From an uncultured Clostridia bacterium (GTDB taxonomy: Bacteria; Bacillota; Clostridia; Christensenellales; Aristaeellaceae), in contig CAKUFB010000053.1 of NCBI GenBank assembly GCA_934647145.1, forward strand, positions 1-12,775: a stretch of DNA of 12,775 nt, in the 5' to 3' direction. This document shows positions 7,155-12,698 of the stretch, piece after piece. The position numbers and the translations under genes are program-made. Below the pieces are notes generated by a model. It had not been told where the DNA came from. It made no database searches and saw nothing but the letters and a program-made list of their open reading frames with translations. The stretch's first letter is position 1; each line of letters begins with the position of its first letter.

Positions 7155-8048
7155 ATGCAAAGCGTTATGCTCGCGATTGACGCGGGCGGCACGAATTTCA
7201 AGTATGGGCTGATGACCCGCTCCTGCGACATGGTTTCGCCCTGCCTGCAGATCGCGGTGCAGGCCGAGGGCAGCGCGCGCCAGATCGAGGATTCCTGGCG
7301 GCAGCTGAGCAAAAACGCGCTGGAGATCGCGCAGAGCCTGGGCGTAAACATCTCAAGGGTGTGCGTTTCCACGCCCGGCCCGTTCGACTTTGCCGCGGGC
7401 ATGTCCAGGATGCGGCACAAGTTCCCGGCGATCTACGGCCTGCCCATCCGGCCCTGGGTGCAGGGCGAGCTGGGCGACGTGCCGGTGGATTTCCTGCACG
7501 ACTCGACCGCGTTCATCCTGGGCGAGCTGCGCAAGGAGCTGGTCGACCCGGCCTGCGTGATGCTGGGCACCGGGTTCGGCTTCGCCTGCATGAAGAAGGG
7601 CAGGGTGCTCGTGGACGAGACCCGCACGCCCGCCGTGGTGCTGTGGAACCGTTCCTTCCGCGCGGGCACGGTCGAGGACTACATTTCCCGCCGGGCCATT
7701 CGCGCGTCCTACGCAAAAAAGGCGGGCGCCGACGGCACGGATGACGTGAAGGAAATTGCGCAGAAGGCGCGCCTGGGCGACCGCGCGGCCGCTCAGGTGT
7801 TCGACGAGCTGGCCGACGACCTGGGAGATCTGCTGGGCGGCGTCCTGCCGAAAATCGGCAGCGGCGCGCTGATACTGGGCGGCCAGATTTCGCTGTCCGG
7901 CGACCTGTTCGCGCCCAGGCTTCAGGCGCAGCTTCCCTGCCCGCTGGCGCTCAGCGCCCATCCCGACTCGGCGGCTCTGATCGGCTGCGCGCGCTTTGCG
8001 GCCATGGGCGGCGCACAGGGCGCGGAGCAGGTGTGCCAGAAGCGATAG
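7155..8048 (+). CDS. ROK-family sugar kinase-like protein, atypical
   Basis: The 297-residue protein has the ROK actin-like ATPase fold. IDAGGTNFKYGL (D9-G12) is the N-terminal phosphate motif, STPGPFD follows, FLHDSTAFILGE contains the expected catalytic aspartate (D116), and LGTGFGFA (137-144) is the second phosphate loop. There is no N-terminal helix-turn-helix, so it is a kinase-type rather than a repressor-type ROK. The zinc motif CxCGxxGCxE and the ExGH sugar-binding motif expected in residues 145-180 are absent; the region reads VDETRTPAVVLWNRSF, then VEDYIS. The substrate may therefore differ from glucose-type ROK kinases. The start at 7155 is preferred over an upstream ATG at 7137 because GAGGAGG (7143-7149) lies 5 nt upstream. 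It is the last gene before a terminator and probably phosphorylates the sugar released by the locus. Confidence 0.8.
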   Translation: MQSVMLAIDAGGTNFKYGLMTRSCDMVSPCLQIAVQAEGSARQIEDSWRQLSKNALEIAQSLGVNISRVCVSTPGPFDFAAGMSRMRHKFPAIYGLPIRPWVQGELGDVPVDFLHDSTAFILGELRKELVDPACVMLGTGFGFACMKKGRVLVDETRTPAVVLWNRSFRAGTVEDYISRRAIRASYAKKAGADGTDDVKEIAQKARLGDRAAAQVFDELADDLGDLLGGVLPKIGSGALILGGQISLSGDLFAPRLQAQLPCPLALSAHPDSAALIGCARFAAMGGAQGAEQVCQKR

Positions 8049-8079
8049 GCAGGCGGCGCGTCCCAAAGGGCAAATAACG

Positions 8080-8111
8080 AAAGCCAGCGGTTTTTACCGT
8101 GCGGCTTTTTT
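8080..8111 (+). terminator. Intrinsic terminator of the sugar locus
   Basis: AAAGCC (8080-8085) pairs with GGCTTT (8103-8108), and GCGGT with ACCGT (8096-8100) closes a TTTT loop. A small internal loop (A against GC) separates the two helices. Six T residues at 8106-8111 follow. It lies 31 nt after the ROK gene stop. The remaining DNA to 8195 holds no gene that I can support, only a 5-bp hairpin near 8130-8145. Confidence 0.75.
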
Positions 8112-8194
8112 CTTGTATATAGCGAATCTGTCCGCATCAAGCGGAGGGGCGGAAAGAGAGACCGCCGCGGCGCTTCTTCCCAATTTCAGGTCGG

Positions 8195-8226
8195 AAAAGC
8201 CTCCGGGACGCTTTTGTCCCGGAGGC
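8195..8226 (-). terminator. Intrinsic terminator of the ribU-tsaE-tsaB-rimI operon
   Basis: An 11-bp perfect stem (8199-8209 with 8216-8226) has a 6-nt loop and is followed on the minus strand by TTTT (8198-8195). It begins 5 nt after the rimI stop, so tsaD, often linked to these genes elsewhere, is not part of this transcript. Confidence 0.85.
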
Positions 8227-8231
8227 GATGT

Positions 8232-8726
8232 TCATTCTGCTTCCGGCTCGCGCCGGAGAAAGGGGTCGTTGTCCGGATTGCCCTCGGGCAGGCGCTGGTT
8301 GAGCATGATCAGCGCGTCCTCGGCGCCCTGATAGAAGCGCTTGCGATAGCCCACGTCGATGAAGCCCAGCTTGTGATAGAGGCTTTGGGCGACCGCGTTG
8401 GAGCGGCGGCACTCGAGCGTGACGTAGCTCATGCCCGAATCGGCGCACAGCTGCAAAAGAGCGCGCGTCACCCGCTCGCCGAAGCCCCGGCCTCGGGCCT
8501 CGGGCCGCACGGCGATGTTGGTGACCTGACCCTCGTCCATGACCAGCCACACGCCGGCGAAGGCCTGAACCATGCCGTCCTCCTTGAGCAGCAGGTACCT
8601 CGCGCAGGGGTTGGTCAGCTCCTTTTCAAAGGCGTCGCGCGACCAGGGCTCCAGGTCGAAGGAGGCCTGCTCGATCGCCGTGACCTGGTCGAGGTCGGCC
8701 TCGGTCATCAATACGACTTCGATCAT
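8232..8726 (-). CDS. rimI: Ribosomal protein S18-alanine N-acetyltransferase RimI
   Basis: This 164-residue GNAT acetyltransferase matches RimI, which acetylates the N-terminal alanine of ribosomal protein S18. VRPEARGRGFG (73-83) is the acetyl-CoA pyrophosphate loop. E105 in LECRRSN and Y117 in SLYHKLGF correspond to the general base and acid of Salmonella RimI (E103 and Y115). The N-terminal EQASFDLEPWS segment is also typical. About 15 extra charged residues end the protein. Its ATG overlaps the tsaB stop (shared ATGA at 8723-8726), so translation is probably coupled. The tsaE-tsaB-rimI order is a widespread bacterial arrangement and supports RimI over a generic GNAT. Confidence 0.93.
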   Translation of the reverse strand: MIEVVLMTEADLDQVTAIEQASFDLEPWSRDAFEKELTNPCARYLLLKEDGMVQAFAGVWLVMDEGQVTNIAVRPEARGRGFGERVTRALLQLCADSGMSYVTLECRRSNAVAQSLYHKLGFIDVGYRKRFYQGAEDALIMLNQRLPEGNPDNDPFLRREPEAE

Positions 8727-9421
8727 TGCGCTTCCCTTTCCCGGCGCTCCCGCTCGGCCTGGGACAGGCGCAGGTAGACCGGCTCCAGCGCGTGGGAGGG
8801 CACGGCCTCAGCCGCCCGTTTTTCGGCCAGGTAACAGCCGGCGGCGGCGCGCAGATAGCACAGATGCGCGGGGGCGGCGACGGCGCGGTCGCCCAGCAGC
8901 TCGCGCAGGCGGGGGAAGTGTACCCTCAGCCCGTCGCCCAGGAACAGCAGGCGCTCGCCCTGGGGCAGCCGCGCGGCGAACTCGTCCAGCGCGACGGCCT
9001 GCATGGGCAGCGCCTCGACCGGCAGCTCGCCCTCCCGGAAGCGGTAGGCGGCGGCGTACACCTGGGCGCGGCGCGCGTCCAGTATCGGGCAGATCAGGCC
9101 GTCAAAGCCGAACGCGCCGGTGGCCAGCGCCTCGAGCGAGGAAACGGCCACGACCGGCCTGTTCCAGGCGTGCGCCAGCCCCTTGACCGTGCATACGCCG
9201 ATGCGCACCCCGGTGAAGGAGCCCGGCCCGGCGACCGCGGCGAACAGGTCGATATCCTTCGGCTCAAGGTTTGCCGCCGAGAGGATGTCGTCCACCATGG
9301 GCAGCGAGGTCTCGCTGTGGGTCAGGCCGTGCGAGGCGGTGATTTCGTGGGTGATCGCGCCGTCCTGCATGAGCGCCGCGCCGGCGACCGGGCCGGTGGT
9401 ATCGATGCACAGGATGTTCAT
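8723..9421 (-). CDS. tsaB: tRNA t6A37 threonylcarbamoyltransferase complex subunit TsaB
   Basis: The 232-residue protein is TsaB, the inactive ASKHA-fold partner that scaffolds TsaD and TsaE in making N6-threonylcarbamoyladenosine at position 37 of ANN-decoding tRNAs. Diagnostic segments are the N-terminal ILCIDTT, SHGLTHSETSLPMVDDIL, AGPGSFTGVRIG and ILDARRAQVYAA. The start at 9421 is chosen over an in-frame ATG at 9436 for two reasons: it forms an ATGA overlap with the tsaE stop, matching the next junction, and GGAGG lies 8 nt upstream of it on the minus strand. The longer start would put that ribosome site inside the coding sequence. The length is normal for the family. Confidence 0.93.
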   Translation of the reverse strand: MNILCIDTTGPVAGAALMQDGAITHEITASHGLTHSETSLPMVDDILSAANLEPKDIDLFAAVAGPGSFTGVRIGVCTVKGLAHAWNRPVVAVSSLEALATGAFGFDGLICPILDARRAQVYAAAYRFREGELPVEALPMQAVALDEFAARLPQGERLLFLGDGLRVHFPRLRELLGDRAVAAPAHLCYLRAAAGCYLAEKRAAEAVPSHALEPVYLRLSQAERERREREAQ

Positions 9422-9894
9422 GTCCTCGCCCTCCATTTCTCAAGCGCCGCGCGCAGCTCGTCTTCCCGTTCACCCAGGCCGCGCGGGGTCAGCGTGACCT
9501 CGCGCGCGTCGTCGCCGCCCGGGGCGCGCTCGATCGTCACCTCCAGGCACTGGTCAAAGGCCAGCCCGGCCTGCTCGGGCCACTCGATCGCCGCCGCGCC
9601 GTCCCCGCCGATGAACTCGTCCAGACCGGCCTCGAAGTATTCGTCCGGGCCCTCCAGGCGATACAGATCGAAGTGGTAAAAGGGGATGCGCCCCTTGTAG
9701 GCGGTCATCAGGGTGAAGGTCGGGCTGGGCATGGGCTCGTCGACGCCGCAGCCGCGCGCCAGCCCCCGCGTGAACACCGATTTGCCCGCGCCCAGATCGC
9801 CGTGCAAAAGCGCAATGTCCCCCGCGCGCAGGTGCTCGCCCAGCGCGCGGCCCAGGGAAAAGGTCTCCTCGGCGGAGCGGGTTTCGTATTTCAT
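9418..9894 (-). CDS. tsaE: tRNA t6A37 biosynthesis ATPase TsaE
   Basis: This 158-residue P-loop ATPase is TsaE, needed to reset the TsaBDE complex between catalytic cycles. It shows Walker A GDLGAGKS (32-39), the family segments MPSPTFTLM and YHFDLYRL, and IEWPE (strand with the Walker B-region glutamate). Two consecutive ATG codons begin the frame at 9897 and 9894. GAGG (9900-9903) lies only 2 nt from the first but 5 nt from the second, so 9894 is preferred; the difference is one residue. The ribU stop lies a few bases upstream and the tsaB start overlaps its stop, so the genes form one tight operon. Confidence 0.95.
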   Translation of the reverse strand: MKYETRSAEETFSLGRALGEHLRAGDIALLHGDLGAGKSVFTRGLARGCGVDEPMPSPTFTLMTAYKGRIPFYHFDLYRLEGPDEYFEAGLDEFIGGDGAAAIEWPEQAGLAFDQCLEVTIERAPGGDDAREVTLTPRGLGEREDELRAALEKWRART

Positions 9895-9901
9895 CATGGC
9901 C

Positions 9902-10486
9902 TCATTTCGCGTCCTTCAGAAGGAAGGACAGCCGTTTGTAGAAAAGCAGGGTCAGAAGCGACAGCACCACGCCCTTGAGCAGGTTAAACGGCACGGTCGC
10001 AAACAGGATCAGCGTCAGCATGCTGTCGACCGCCGGAACGACCTTGGCGATCATCTCGACGATGGCCTCCGCGGGCAGGCCGAAGGCGGCCTGGTAAAAG
10101 GGAATCAGGATCAGCCAGTTGCACAGCGCGCCCGCGACAGTCGCGCACAGAACGCCCGTCAGAAGGCTCCACAGCGCGCCCTTGAACGTGCGGTGTTTCC
10201 GATAGATCAGCGCCGCGGGAACCATCATCGCCGCGCCCATCAGGAAGTCGGCCAGCTCGCCCACGCCCATCGAGGACGAGGTGATCAGGCTGATGACCCC
10301 CTTGATCAGCGCCACCAGCGTGCCCGCGACCGGCCCCATCGCAAACCCGGCCAGCAGAACCGGCAGCAGGCTAAAGTCCAGCTTGTAGATCGGCGGGATG
10401 ATCGGGATGCCCGGAATCAGCGCCAGCACGGCGGAAACGGCCGCCAGAATCGCGATTCTCACCAGGTTCTTGAGCTTCATGTTCAT
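9902..10486 (-). CDS. ribU: Riboflavin ECF transporter S component RibU
   Basis: The 194-residue membrane protein is an energy-coupling factor S component of the RibU type, binding riboflavin in the cytoplasmic membrane and working with a shared EcfAA'T module that is not in this window. Its sequence has about six hydrophobic helices. The RibU-like block runs from LDFSLLPVLLAGFAMGP through GTLVALIKG to GVGELADFLMG. The upstream FMN riboswitches independently support riboflavin as the ligand, since FMN is its product. The start at 10486 (MNMKLKN) is chosen because AAGGAG (10498-10503) lies 11 nt upstream; longer readings would translate riboswitch RNA. An ATG at 10480 is a less well spaced alternative. 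tsaE begins a few bases after its stop, making ribU the first gene of the operon. Confidence 0.9.
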   Translation of the reverse strand: MNMKLKNLVRIAILAAVSAVLALIPGIPIIPPIYKLDFSLLPVLLAGFAMGPVAGTLVALIKGVISLITSSSMGVGELADFLMGAAMMVPAALIYRKHRTFKGALWSLLTGVLCATVAGALCNWLILIPFYQAAFGLPAEAIVEMIAKVVPAVDSMLTLILFATVPFNLLKGVVLSLLTLLFYKRLSFLLKDAK

Positions 10487-10497
10487 GTGCTTCGTCA

Positions 10498-10548
10498 CTC
10501 CTTCAAAAATGAATAAACCCCTGCGCATACGCCCAGGAGCGGAAGGAA
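10498..10548 (-). promoter_or_regulatory. Candidate expression platform of the tandem FMN riboswitch
   Basis: Two non-exclusive structures are visible in the minus-strand RNA. One is an imperfect hairpin (10518-10539) followed by a U-rich tract (10505-10517), which could be a weak terminator. The other is pairing of TTCCTTC (10542-10548) with the ribU Shine-Dalgarno GAAGGAG (10498-10504), which would hide the ribosome site. Which mechanism is used cannot be decided by eye. Confidence 0.45.
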
Positions 10549-10555
10549 TGACGAG

Positions 10556-10661
10556 ATTTCTTCTTTCATCCAGACTGTACTGTCGGCTTCGGAGTTTCAC
10601 CGAATCGGCCTTGCGGCTCGCGGGCTGTACCGCCGGTGGGGAATTGCGCCCCGTCCTGAAG
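10556..10661 (-). ncRNA. FMN riboswitch (RFN element), gene-proximal copy B
   Basis: Read on the minus strand this contains the RFN consensus blocks in order: CTTCAGGACGGGGC, AATTCCCCACCGGCGGT, AGCCCGCGAGCC with a GCAA tetraloop, GGTGAAACTCCG, GCCGACAGT, and AGTCTGGATG ending in GAAGAA. Outer stem P1 is CTTC (10658-10661) with GAAG (10560-10563). The aptamer binds FMN and normally lowers expression of riboflavin genes. It sits about 70 nt upstream of the ribU start. All conserved core blocks are intact, so it should be functional. Confidence 0.95.
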
Positions 10662-10680
10662 TGTGGGAAGGAATGACGAA

Positions 10681-10786
10681 ATTTCTTCTTCCGTCCAGAC
10701 TATACTGTCGGCCCCGGAGTTTCACCGAGTCAGCCTTGCGGCTCGCGGGCTGTACCGCCGGTGGGGAATTGCGCCCCGTCCTGAAG
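10681..10786 (-). ncRNA. FMN riboswitch (RFN element), promoter-proximal copy A
   Basis: The same ordered RFN blocks as in copy B are present, with GTGAAACTCCGGGGCCGACAG and AGTCTGGACGGAAGAAG at the 3' side. It begins roughly 17-20 nt after the expected transcription start. The linker to copy B holds no U-rich terminator and no open reading frame with a ribosome site, so this aptamer has no obvious expression platform of its own. The core bases are as complete as in copy B. Confidence 0.95.
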
Positions 10787-10809
10787 CATACGCGCTGTTT
10801 GACGCAGTT

Positions 10810-10838
10810 ATTCTAGCCCTTTTCCGCCCGTTTGTCAA
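10810..10838 (-). promoter_or_regulatory. Sigma-A promoter of the ribU operon
   Basis: On the minus strand a consensus TTGACA (10833-10838) and TAGAAT (10810-10815) are spaced by exactly 17 nt. It is the strongest promoter match in the window and would start RNA near 10803, just ahead of riboswitch copy A. Confidence 0.85.
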
Positions 10839-10887
10839 GTGCCGCCTCAGATTTTCCGCCCATTTTCACCCGAAACCTTCAAAAAAG

Positions 10888-10903
10888 GCATGACAGGTCA
10901 TGC
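10888..10903. promoter_or_regulatory. Perfect 7-2-7 palindrome, candidate operator
   Basis: GCATGAC and GTCATGC are perfect inverted repeats around AG. The palindrome covers the -35 element of the lysR promoter (10890-10895), a typical place for autorepression. It is not the T-N11-A form usual for LysR proteins, because the palindrome centre falls between bases, so another regulator could be the one binding. Confidence 0.5.
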
Positions 10904-10918
10904 GTTTAATGATATAAT
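10890..10918 (+). promoter_or_regulatory. Sigma-A promoter of the lysR gene
   Basis: ATGACA (10890-10895, five of six consensus bases) and a perfect TATAAT (10913-10918) are 17 nt apart. It is divergent from the ribU promoter, with about 50 bp between the two -35 boxes. Confidence 0.8.
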
Positions 10919-10949
10919 GGGGGGAGAAACGACAGATCGGAGAGTGCCC

Positions 10950-11876
10950 ATGAATATCCTGCACCTGAAATATGCCGTGGAAACCGCCAAGGCCGGCTCC
11001 CTGAACAAGGCGGCCGAGGCGCTGTACATGAATCAGCCCAACCTGAGCCGCGCGATTAAGGAACTGGAATCCTCGCTCGGCATCACGCTGTTCGTTCGCA
11101 GCGCCCGCGGCATGGTTCCCACCCCGGAGGGCGAGGAGTTTCTCAACTACGCCCGACAGATCCTGCGCCAGATCGACGAGGTCGAGGCGCTCTACAAGGG
11201 CGCCATGCCCGCCCGGCAGCGCTTCTCGATTTCCGTGCCGCGCGCCAGCTACATCGCCGAGGCCTTCACCCGCTTTTCCCGCACGCTCACGAAGGATCAC
11301 GCCGAAATCTACTACCAGGAAACCAACGCCATGCGCGCCGTGCAGAACATCCTGTGCGAGGACTACAAGCTGGGCGTGGTGCGCTACCGAATCGCGTTCG
11401 ACCGGTACTTTAAGGAGATGCTGGAGGAAAAGGGGTTCGCCTACGAGCTGGTGGCCGAATTTACCTGCGCGCTGGTCATGAGCCAGAGGCATCCGCTCGC
11501 CGCGAAGGAAGACCTCTCCCCCGCAGACCTCGCGCCCTACGTCGAGATCGCGCACGCCGACCACTATGTGCCCTCCCTGCCGCAGACCGAGGTCAAAAAG
11601 GAGGAGCTCGCCGATAATATCGCGCGGCGCATCTTCGTCTATGAACGCGCCAGCCAGCTGAGCCTGCTGAGCGACAACCCCGAGACCTTCATGTGGGTAT
11701 CCCCCATCCCCCAGGCGCTGCTCAATCGCTGCGGCCTGGTTCAGCGCGCCTGCCCCGAGGCCGGACGGGTGTACCGGGACGTGCTGATCCACCGCAGGGA
11801 CTATCGGCTGACCGAACTTGACCAGGCCTTCCTCACCCAGCTGTGCGCCGTGCGCCGGGAGTGCATGCCGGATTAG
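10950..11876 (+). CDS. LysR-family transcriptional regulator
   Basis: The 308-residue protein is a LysR-type regulator. Its N-terminal winged helix-turn-helix (about 1-65) contains AKAGSLNKAAEALYMNQPNLSRAIKELESSLG and LFVRSARGMVPTPEG, which match the family closely when read in segments. A linker helix follows (about 66-90). The C-terminal periplasmic-binding-like effector domain (about 91-300) is more divergent, and its ligand cannot be inferred. The start at 10950 has GGAG (10939-10942) 7 nt upstream and lies 32 nt after the promoter; a longer reading would begin inside or before that promoter. It is divergent from the ribU operon. LysR proteins often control the divergent gene, but nothing seen here ties this one to riboflavin. 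Confidence 0.9.
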   Translation: MNILHLKYAVETAKAGSLNKAAEALYMNQPNLSRAIKELESSLGITLFVRSARGMVPTPEGEEFLNYARQILRQIDEVEALYKGAMPARQRFSISVPRASYIAEAFTRFSRTLTKDHAEIYYQETNAMRAVQNILCEDYKLGVVRYRIAFDRYFKEMLEEKGFAYELVAEFTCALVMSQRHPLAAKEDLSPADLAPYVEIAHADHYVPSLPQTEVKKEELADNIARRIFVYERASQLSLLSDNPETFMWVSPIPQALLNRCGLVQRACPEAGRVYRDVLIHRRDYRLTELDQAFLTQLCAVRRECMPD

Positions 11877-11947
11877 GCGCCGCAGCTTCTCCGTTTGTGA
11901 AGCCCGCGTTTCGCTCGGTTCAGGATTCACCGTTTTCGGGACGAGGC

Positions 11948-11972
11948 ATATCGATAAGTACAATACCGATAT
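11948..11972. promoter_or_regulatory. Inverted repeat upstream of the rex promoter
   Basis: ATATCG (11948-11953) and CGATAT (11967-11972) are inverted 6-mers separated by 13 nt, ending 14 nt ahead of the rex -35. It differs from the known Rex operator (TTGT...ACAA type). The 184-bp gap from 11877 to 12060 holds no gene that I can support and no clear lysR terminator. Confidence 0.3.
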
Positions 11973-11985
11973 ACTCAACTGATAC

Positions 11986-12014
11986 TTGCGCCGCTCGCCC
12001 ATCTGCTGTACAAT
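11986..12014 (+). promoter_or_regulatory. Sigma-A promoter of rex
   Basis: TTGCGC (11986-11991) and TACAAT (12009-12014) are 17 nt apart. The -10 lies in a 5-3-5 palindrome, ACAAT-AGG-ATTGT (12010-12022), which could be an operator but has its arms in the opposite order to a Rex site. RNA would start near 12021, about 40 nt before the GTG. Confidence 0.65.
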
Positions 12015-12060
12015 AGGATTGTCAGAAGGGAATCGACTGAAGAGGCGAGGTGAAGCAGAT

Positions 12061-12693
12061 GTGGCATACCGACTGACGCGGGCGACGCTCGGACGGCTCC
12101 CCACCTACCTGGCGCACGTCAGGCAGCTCAGGGAGCAGGGCGTATCGCATACCTCCGCAACCGCCATCGCGCGGGCATTGGGCCTGGGCGAGGTACAGGT
12201 GCGCAAGGACCTGAGCGCCGTCAGCGGCGCGGGCAAGCCGAAAACCGGTTACCTGGTGGAGGAGCTGATTGCCGACATGGAGGACTGGCTGGGCTGTCAC
12301 AAAAAGCGCTCCGCGATTCTCGTGGGCGCGGGCAAGCTCGGGCAGGCGCTTCTGGACTACGACGGCTTCGACGCCTACGGAATTCACCTGCTGGCCGCCT
12401 TTGACAGCGACCCGGCCAAGCTGGGCGTGACCGACGGCGGCAAGCCCATCTATCCCCTCTCCCTGTTGGACGACTACGTGGCGAAGCATCCGTCGCTGAT
12501 CGGCATACTGACCGTGCCTCAGGCAGCCGCGCAGGAAACGCTTGACCGCCTGGCGCAAAGCGGCGTGAAAACCATCTGGAGCTTCGCGGCCAGGCCGCTG
12601 AAGATTCCCGAAGGCGTCTGGTATCAACAGGAAAACCTGGCTCTGTCCCTGGCTTGTCTGAATACAATACCGAATAACAATATGAAGGAGTGA
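12061..12693 (+). CDS. rex: Redox-sensing transcriptional repressor Rex
   Basis: The 210-residue protein is Rex, a dimeric repressor that binds DNA when the NADH/NAD+ ratio is low and releases it when NADH rises. The N-terminal winged helix (about 1-80) includes the recognition segment VQVRKDLS (45-52) and GKPKTGYLVEEL. The Rossmann domain begins with GAGKLG (89-94), the NAD(H)-binding GxGxxG motif, then AFDSDPAKLG. The C-terminal swapped helix ends with ENLALSLACLN. The GTG at 12061 is the chosen start, with GAGGTG 8 nt upstream (12047-12052). It gives the usual family length; an upstream in-frame ATG at 11986 would start inside the promoter. The following gene begins 5 nt after the stop. 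Confidence 0.95.
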   Translation: MAYRLTRATLGRLPTYLAHVRQLREQGVSHTSATAIARALGLGEVQVRKDLSAVSGAGKPKTGYLVEELIADMEDWLGCHKKRSAILVGAGKLGQALLDYDGFDAYGIHLLAAFDSDPAKLGVTDGGKPIYPLSLLDDYVAKHPSLIGILTVPQAAAQETLDRLAQSGVKTIWSFAARPLKIPEGVWYQQENLALSLACLNTIPNNNMKE

Positions 12694-12698
12694 ACGTC

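Larger units (their letters stand above)
10541..10786. repeat. 125-bp tandem duplication containing an FMN aptamer in each copy
   Basis: Copy B (10541-10661) and copy A (10666-10786) are 121 bp each, align without gaps at an offset of 125 bp, and are separated by 4 bp. They differ at 8 positions, all transitions: 10555/10680, 10566/10691, 10568/10693, 10577/10702, 10588/10713, 10589/10714, 10604/10729 and 10607/10732. The 53 bases from 10608 to 10661, less the first, are identical to 10734-10786. Identity is 113/121. Confidence 0.95.

Noticed and set aside
8120..8195. Possible small gene or RNA between the two convergent terminators
   Set aside because: Only a 5-bp hairpin (TCCGC/GCGGA) is seen; no start codon with a ribosome site and no promoter.
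10541..10786. CRISPR array from the direct repeat
   Set aside because: There are only two copies, each 121 bp with a 4-bp gap, and each matches the FMN aptamer consensus; there are no spacers and no cas genes.
10663..10893. Short plus-strand open frames crossing the tandem FMN aptamers (also 10398-10676)
   Set aside because: They read the complement of riboswitch RNA, lack ribosome sites and repeat the same peptide because of the duplication.
12009..12024. Rex operator at the rex -10
   Set aside because: The palindrome is ACAAT-N3-ATTGT, with arms in the reverse order to the TTGT...ACAA Rex consensus and a different spacing, so it is not called a Rex site.
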